Source: Bradyrhizobium sp.
GTDB lineage: Bacteria; Pseudomonadota; Alphaproteobacteria; Rhizobiales; Xanthobacteraceae
NCBI RefSeq assembly: GCF_030654605.1
Contig: NZ_JAURXB010000188.1
Span: forward strand, 1 to 64,000
Length of the DNA stretch: 64,000 bases
Direction: 5' to 3'
Below the pieces are notes generated by a model. The model worked only from the letters and a program-made list of their open reading frames with translations. It was not told the DNA's origin and made no database searches. Of this stretch, positions 60,852-64,000 are shown in pieces. The translations under genes were made by a program, and so were the position numbers. The first letter of the stretch is position 1. Each line of letters opens with the position of its first letter.

Positions 60852-60894
60852 GCGAAACGATCGACTGACCCGGCGTCATCAAGAGGACCTGCGA

Positions 60895-61770
60895 ATGCCG
60901 ACTTACCTTGCCTTCGATCCGAACCCGCGCCGTCCGTCACGGCTGCCGCCGCCGAAAAGCATCGACAGCCAGTTTCACGTGATGGGGCCGGTCGATAAAT
61001 ATCCGGTGCGACCGGGCGCGGCCTACGAAATGCCGACGGCGACCTGGGAAGCGGCGCTGCGGGTCCACAAGGCACTCGGCATCGAGCGCGGCATCATCGT
61101 GCAGACCACGACCTATGGCGCGGACCATGCGGTGGTGCTCGACGCGCTCGCCGCCATGGGCCCGAACTACCGCGGCTGCGCCAACGCGCTGGTGTTCGCG
61201 GAAGCCGACGATGCCTATCTCGGCAAGCTGCATGATGCCGGCGTGCGCGGCGCGCGCTTCAGCTTTCGGAAAGAGCTGGGCGCGGTGCTGTCGGACGCGG
61301 ACTTTGCCCGCGCCATCGCGCGGATTCGTGAACTCGGCTGGTATGCGAAAATTCAGCCGGAAAAGGACGGCATTGTCTCCAGTGTCGCCAAATATGAGTC
61401 GCTCGATGTTCCGGTGCTGATCGATCACATGGCGCGGCCGGACCCGGCGCGCGGCAAGGATGATCCGAACCTGCAGAAGATGCTGCAGCTCTTGTCCAGG
61501 GGAAACTTCTGGGTGATGCTCTCGCTCGGCGAGAAGACCTCGAAGGCCGGGCCACCGTGGGACGACGTAATTCCGATCGCGCGCACCTATATCGATGCCG
61601 CGCCGGATCGTTGCGTGTGGGCAAGCGATTGGCCGCATCCGGTCTCGGTGGTGCAGCCGCCCAACGATGCAGATCTGCTCGAGCTGCTCTACCGCTACGC
61701 GCCTGACGAGGCGGAGCTGCAGAAGATCCTGGTGACCAATCCGGCGAAGTTGTTCGGATTCGATAATTAG
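60895..61770 (+). CDS. Amidohydrolase family protein (COG3618/LigI-like)
   Basis: A 291-residue amidohydrolase-fold protein. The first metal/substrate strand reads IDSQFHVMGP, where Gln replaces the first His of the usual HxH. The final VWASDWPHPVSV strand has the catalytic Asp. The VLIDHMARPDPARGKDDPNL segment fits the LigI-like lactonase branch. It may open a lactone or cleave an amide in the last step of the cluster. The absent His suggests a metal-independent form. It is the last gene of the operon. Confidence 0.85.
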   Translation: MPTYLAFDPNPRRPSRLPPPKSIDSQFHVMGPVDKYPVRPGAAYEMPTATWEAALRVHKALGIERGIIVQTTTYGADHAVVLDALAAMGPNYRGCANALVFAEADDAYLGKLHDAGVRGARFSFRKELGAVLSDADFARAIARIRELGWYAKIQPEKDGIVSSVAKYESLDVPVLIDHMARPDPARGKDDPNLQKMLQLLSRGNFWVMLSLGEKTSKAGPPWDDVIPIARTYIDAAPDRCVWASDWPHPVSVVQPPNDADLLELLYRYAPDEAELQKILVTNPAKLFGFDN

Positions 61771-61891
61771 GGCAGGGCAGCTTGCAGCGCCGGTCAGGAC
61801 CGATCGCATCGGACACGGCGTCCGTCACCGTCAGCGAACAAAGCTCCCTCCCCGGCGCACACGCACCATGGGACACCGGGACTTCGAATCC

Positions 61892-62038
61892 TCAACTGCG
61901 GACGGGCGCGTCAGGTTGCACGATACCGGGGCTTTTCTCAGTCGGAAACACGCTTTCATAGAGGGCGCGTGACTGCTGAATAAGCCTGGCCTTATCGACC
62001 GCGGGATCGGGCTTCCGGAATTGTATTACTTCGCCCAT
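61892..62038 (-). CDS. Small hypothetical protein
   Basis: A 48-residue frame, MGEVIQFRKPDPAVDKARLI, then QQSRALYESVFPTEKS. The ATG at 62038 follows GGAAAAA. The VIQFRKPDP start resembles short proteins that I have seen in this bacterial group. A longer start at 62053 is possible but has no ribosome-binding site. No function can be assigned. Confidence 0.4.
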   Translation of the reverse strand: MGEVIQFRKPDPAVDKARLIQQSRALYESVFPTEKSPGIVQPDAPVRS

Positions 62039-62085
62039 TTTTTTCCAGTCCATGAGGGATTGGTTCGGAGGAATTGGTTTGCATT

Positions 62086-62304
62086 TCACGCTTCGCGTTT
62101 GGGCGTGTATGTGCCCGCGACGCATTTGTAACCTTGCAGCCGCCACTCCCGGTAGGGACCTTTGGTCAGCCACTCGGCAATGCCGATCTGTCCGTTGACC
62201 TGGCAGGCCGTCATGGTGATGCCCGACTGATCGCTGGTCGTGACGATTTTCTCAATGCACGGCTGGCTGTTGCAGAGAACGGCGACAAGGGTAACGAGCA
62301 TCAT
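62086..62304 (-). CDS. Small hypothetical protein with Cys pair
   Basis: A 72-residue protein with a hydrophobic start (MMLVTLVAVLCNSQPC) and three more Cys-containing segments (TMTACQVNG, WRLQGYKCVAGTYTPKREA). It resembles a family of short proteins common in Bradyrhizobium-type genomes, with disulfide potential, probably exported or membrane-associated. AAAGGTG precedes the double ATG at 62304. Confidence 0.65.
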   Translation of the reverse strand: MMLVTLVAVLCNSQPCIEKIVTTSDQSGITMTACQVNGQIGIAEWLTKGPYREWRLQGYKCVAGTYTPKREA

Positions 62305-62670
62305 GCACCTTTCCGACGAGAGAGCCCGGTCACTCCGTCTATGCAGCAATCGCGCCACGATTGATTGCAGCAATCGCGCCACGATCGAATCGGCTGGTAC
62401 GGGCGCGTTGGCAGTTGGACGCATCCGGCTTTCACAGCACGAGATTGCTGCAGCTCTCAAAGTGAAGCAGCGATGCGTTCACGCGAAGTTACCGATGCGT
62501 TTACACAAGGTTACTATCGCGCGAAATCGCCAGAAGTTTCTCGCGGTGAAGAAGCCGTTCGCTGGTCGACGTGAACAGCCGTTCAAGAAGCTGTCGCCGA
62601 TTTACTGTCGCTGTCTGGAACGTCGAACGTCTGCGGCGATTACCACTCCACATGTTAATTGGAGTGTTCC
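62305..62670. other. Intergenic region upstream of the His-rich gene
   Basis: This 366-bp gap contains the 24-bp direct repeat at 62343-62385. A frame MRSREVTDAFTQGYYRAKSP at 62473-62574 has no family match or ribosome-binding support. The promoter of the His-rich gene should lie near 62600-62660, but no clear hexamers are seen. Confidence 0.45.
62343..62385. repeat. Direct repeat, period 24 bp
   Basis: GCAGCAATCGCGCCACGAT occurs at 62343-62361 and again at 62367-62385, separated by TGATT. Two near-identical copies. A regulator could bind both with the same helical face. Confidence 0.85.
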
Positions 62671-63006
62671 ATGAGAAAGCTCGCTCTCGTATTTGCCGTC
62701 GGTGCCGCCGCACTGATCGGCGGTTCCGCCGCCAACGCGGCGGACAACGCGGTGAAGGCGAAAGCCACCGCCGACGTAACGCAGCAGTCCACCGACATCA
62801 GTTTGCGTCATCGCGGTCGTCACCATGGCCATCGTCACCATGGCCATCGTCACCACGGTCATCGCCACTACGGTTGTCGCCACTACCGCCCGTACTATGG
62901 CAACAGCTACGGTGACTACGCGCCGCGGTCGTATTATGGCTATAATCGGGGATACGGTTACGGTGGTCCGGGCATAAGCTTCAGCTTCGGCGGCGGACGC
63001 TGGTAA
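62671..63006 (+). CDS. Exported histidine-rich protein
   Basis: A 111-residue protein. A signal peptide is at about 1-24 (RKLALVFAVGAAALIGGSAA then NAA). The centre has three HHGHRHH-type repeats followed by YGCRHY, and the end is Tyr/Gly-rich with GYNRGYGYGGPG. The His cluster suggests metal binding (nickel, zinc or copper) in the periplasm. The ATG at 62671 follows GGAG. A terminator follows at 63019. Confidence 0.75.
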   Translation: MRKLALVFAVGAAALIGGSAANAADNAVKAKATADVTQQSTDISLRHRGRHHGHRHHGHRHHGHRHYGCRHYRPYYGNSYGDYAPRSYYGYNRGYGYGGPGISFSFGGGRW

Positions 63007-63018
63007 CTCGCGACCGAG

Positions 63019-63050
63019 AGGCCCGCTGCCGCAACGGCAACGGGCCTTTT
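63019..63050 (+). terminator. Terminator of the His-rich gene
   Basis: AGGCCCGCTGCCG-CAA-CGGCAACGGGCCT with one mismatch, then TTTT. It lies 13 bp past the stop. Confidence 0.85.
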
Positions 63051-63181
63051 CGTAGGTGCGGCTAACACCTCTCCCGGGTCCATATCGAAAGTATTCGACG
63101 GCAGGCGTGAGGTGCCGACAGACAAGACCAGTGCGGCGTAATACCATTCCGGCCGGCCCGCGGCCGAATTCGGTAGGATCA

Positions 63182-63880
63182 ATGAAAGTCGGCAGTCCAC
63201 AGCAGCTTGAAATCGCGGTCGGCAATGCGGGCCCGGTCTCCGCGCTGCTGATCCGCCCCGCCGATGCGCGGGCGTGCTTTGTCTTCGCACATGGGGCAGG
63301 GGCCGGAATGACGCACGCCGTCATGGAGGCTGCCGCCCAGGGCCTCGCCGAACGCGGCGTGGCGACGCTGCGTTACCAGTTTCCCTACATGGAGAAGGGC
63401 AGCAAGCGGCCTGATCCGCCGGCGATTGCGCATTCAGCCGTGCGCGCGGCGGTGGCTGAGGCCGGGCGATGCTGTCCCTCGCTGCGCCTGATCGCCGGCG
63501 GCCGGTCCTTTGGCGGCCGCATGACCTCGCAGGCGCAGGCGCTTTCGCCCTTGGCCGGCGTCGACGGGCTGGCGTTTCTCGGCTTTCCGCTGCATCCGGC
63601 CGGCAAGCCGTCCGACGATCGCGCCAGGCATCTCGCCGAGATCAAAATTCCGATGCTGTTCCTGCAGGGCACCAACGACAAGCTCGCGGAGCTTGCGCTG
63701 CTCGAACCCGTGGTCGAACGCCTCGGGCGAAAGGCGACGCTGCATGCGGTGAGGGATGCCGATCATTCCTTCCATGTGCCGGCACGTTCGGGCCGCAACG
63801 ATCACGAAGTCCTGAACGAAATCCTCGATGCTTTCGCGGGCTGGGTCGGCGCGATCGAGGCAGCAAAAGCGGCATCCTGA
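63182..63880 (+). CDS. Alpha/beta hydrolase family protein (dienelactone hydrolase-like)
   Basis: A 232-residue hydrolase-fold protein. CFVFAHGAGAGMTHAVMEAA is the first strand and turn, AGGRSFGGRMTSQAQA holds the nucleophile Ser, LFLQGTNDKLAEL provides the acid region and RDADHSFHVPARSG the catalytic His. It resembles the TEX30/KANL3-type group. The ATG at 63182 follows TAGGATCA; the frame upstream is rejected. Substrate unknown. Confidence 0.87.
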   Translation: MKVGSPQQLEIAVGNAGPVSALLIRPADARACFVFAHGAGAGMTHAVMEAAAQGLAERGVATLRYQFPYMEKGSKRPDPPAIAHSAVRAAVAEAGRCCPSLRLIAGGRSFGGRMTSQAQALSPLAGVDGLAFLGFPLHPAGKPSDDRARHLAEIKIPMLFLQGTNDKLAELALLEPVVERLGRKATLHAVRDADHSFHVPARSGRNDHEVLNEILDAFAGWVGAIEAAKAAS

Positions 63881-63937
63881 ATTCGCGAACGCTGCGTGCC
63901 GATACCGAGTTCCCAAACGGCCCGGCCCGCCGCCGCA

Positions 63938-64000
63938 CTACTGGCAGAGCGGTTCGCCGGATTTCATCGGGCCTTCCGATTTCAGGCCGGGCAAATCTTC
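63938..64000 (-). CDS. Possible 3' end of a minus-strand gene
   Basis: The last 63 bases read EDLPGLKSEGPMKSGEPLCQ then a stop on the minus strand. It may be the C-terminus of a gene starting beyond the window. There is too little to identify a family. Confidence 0.25.
   Translation of the reverse strand, partial: EDLPGLKSEGPMKSGEPLCQ

Overview
This window looks like a chromosomal segment of an alphaproteobacterium of the Bradyrhizobium/Rhodopseudomonas group. The reasons are the high GC content, housekeeping genes with alphaproteobacterial character (parvulin isomerase next to secA, a SUV3-like helicase followed by an S4 protein, FdxA and CarD), several Bug/TctC-type solute-binding proteins, and many palindromic intergenic repeats of a style I associate with that group. 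No phage, transposase, integrase or CRISPR array was seen.

Layout. 1-15.7 kb is mostly core: a DUF1178 protein, nitrilase-like amidase and glutaredoxin in one overlapping operon, ComF, a methyltransferase, a Nudix hydrolase, a TadG-like pilus-associated protein, ArgJ, a parvulin isomerase, SecA, an L,D-transpeptidase lipoprotein, AccA and an Old Yellow Enzyme. 15.7-23.3 kb is accessory: about 850 bp of stacked repeats, a DUF2235 hydrolase, a nuclease-helicase pair resembling the Hachiman anti-phage system (HamA-like 21318-22109, HamB-like 18023-21325), and an orphan DUF1902 fusion antitoxin. 23.3-33 kb is core again: rpmB, DUF3108, SUV3-like helicase, S4 protein, FdxA, CarD with a histone-like tail, an M48 metalloprotease and a thermonuclease-like protein. 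33.5-39.5 kb holds acyl-CoA metabolism and transport genes.

39.8-44.8 kb holds the most unusual locus, a four-gene minus-strand operon. It encodes a trypsin-like protease fused to a DNA/RNA non-specific (EndoG/Serratia-type) nuclease, a second trypsin-like protease carrying an N-terminal domain that I read as effector-associated domain 1 (EAD1), a membrane protein with a paralogous EAD1-like domain, and a secreted helical protein whose start codon overlaps the previous stop. I read this as a candidate protease-activated nuclease conflict (immunity or suicide) system in which the two EAD1-like domains link protease and membrane partner.

45-49.2 kb is a fatty-acid or other acyl-CoA oxidation cluster (enoyl-CoA hydratase and two acyl-CoA dehydrogenases, with a divergent SDR). 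49.3-51.2 kb holds small membrane and envelope proteins. 51.5-55.2 kb groups a SAF-type oxidoreductase, an RraA-like aldolase, a cupin and a Bug solute-binding protein. A tRNA-Arg(CCT) lies at 55979-56055. 56.1-61.8 kb is a catabolic cluster: an IclR regulator divergent from a Bug binding protein, flavin reductase, FAH-family hydrolase, HpaH-like hydratase, RidA and amidohydrolase. This reads as the lower part of an aromatic meta-cleavage-like pathway. The window ends with small secreted proteins and an alpha/beta hydrolase.
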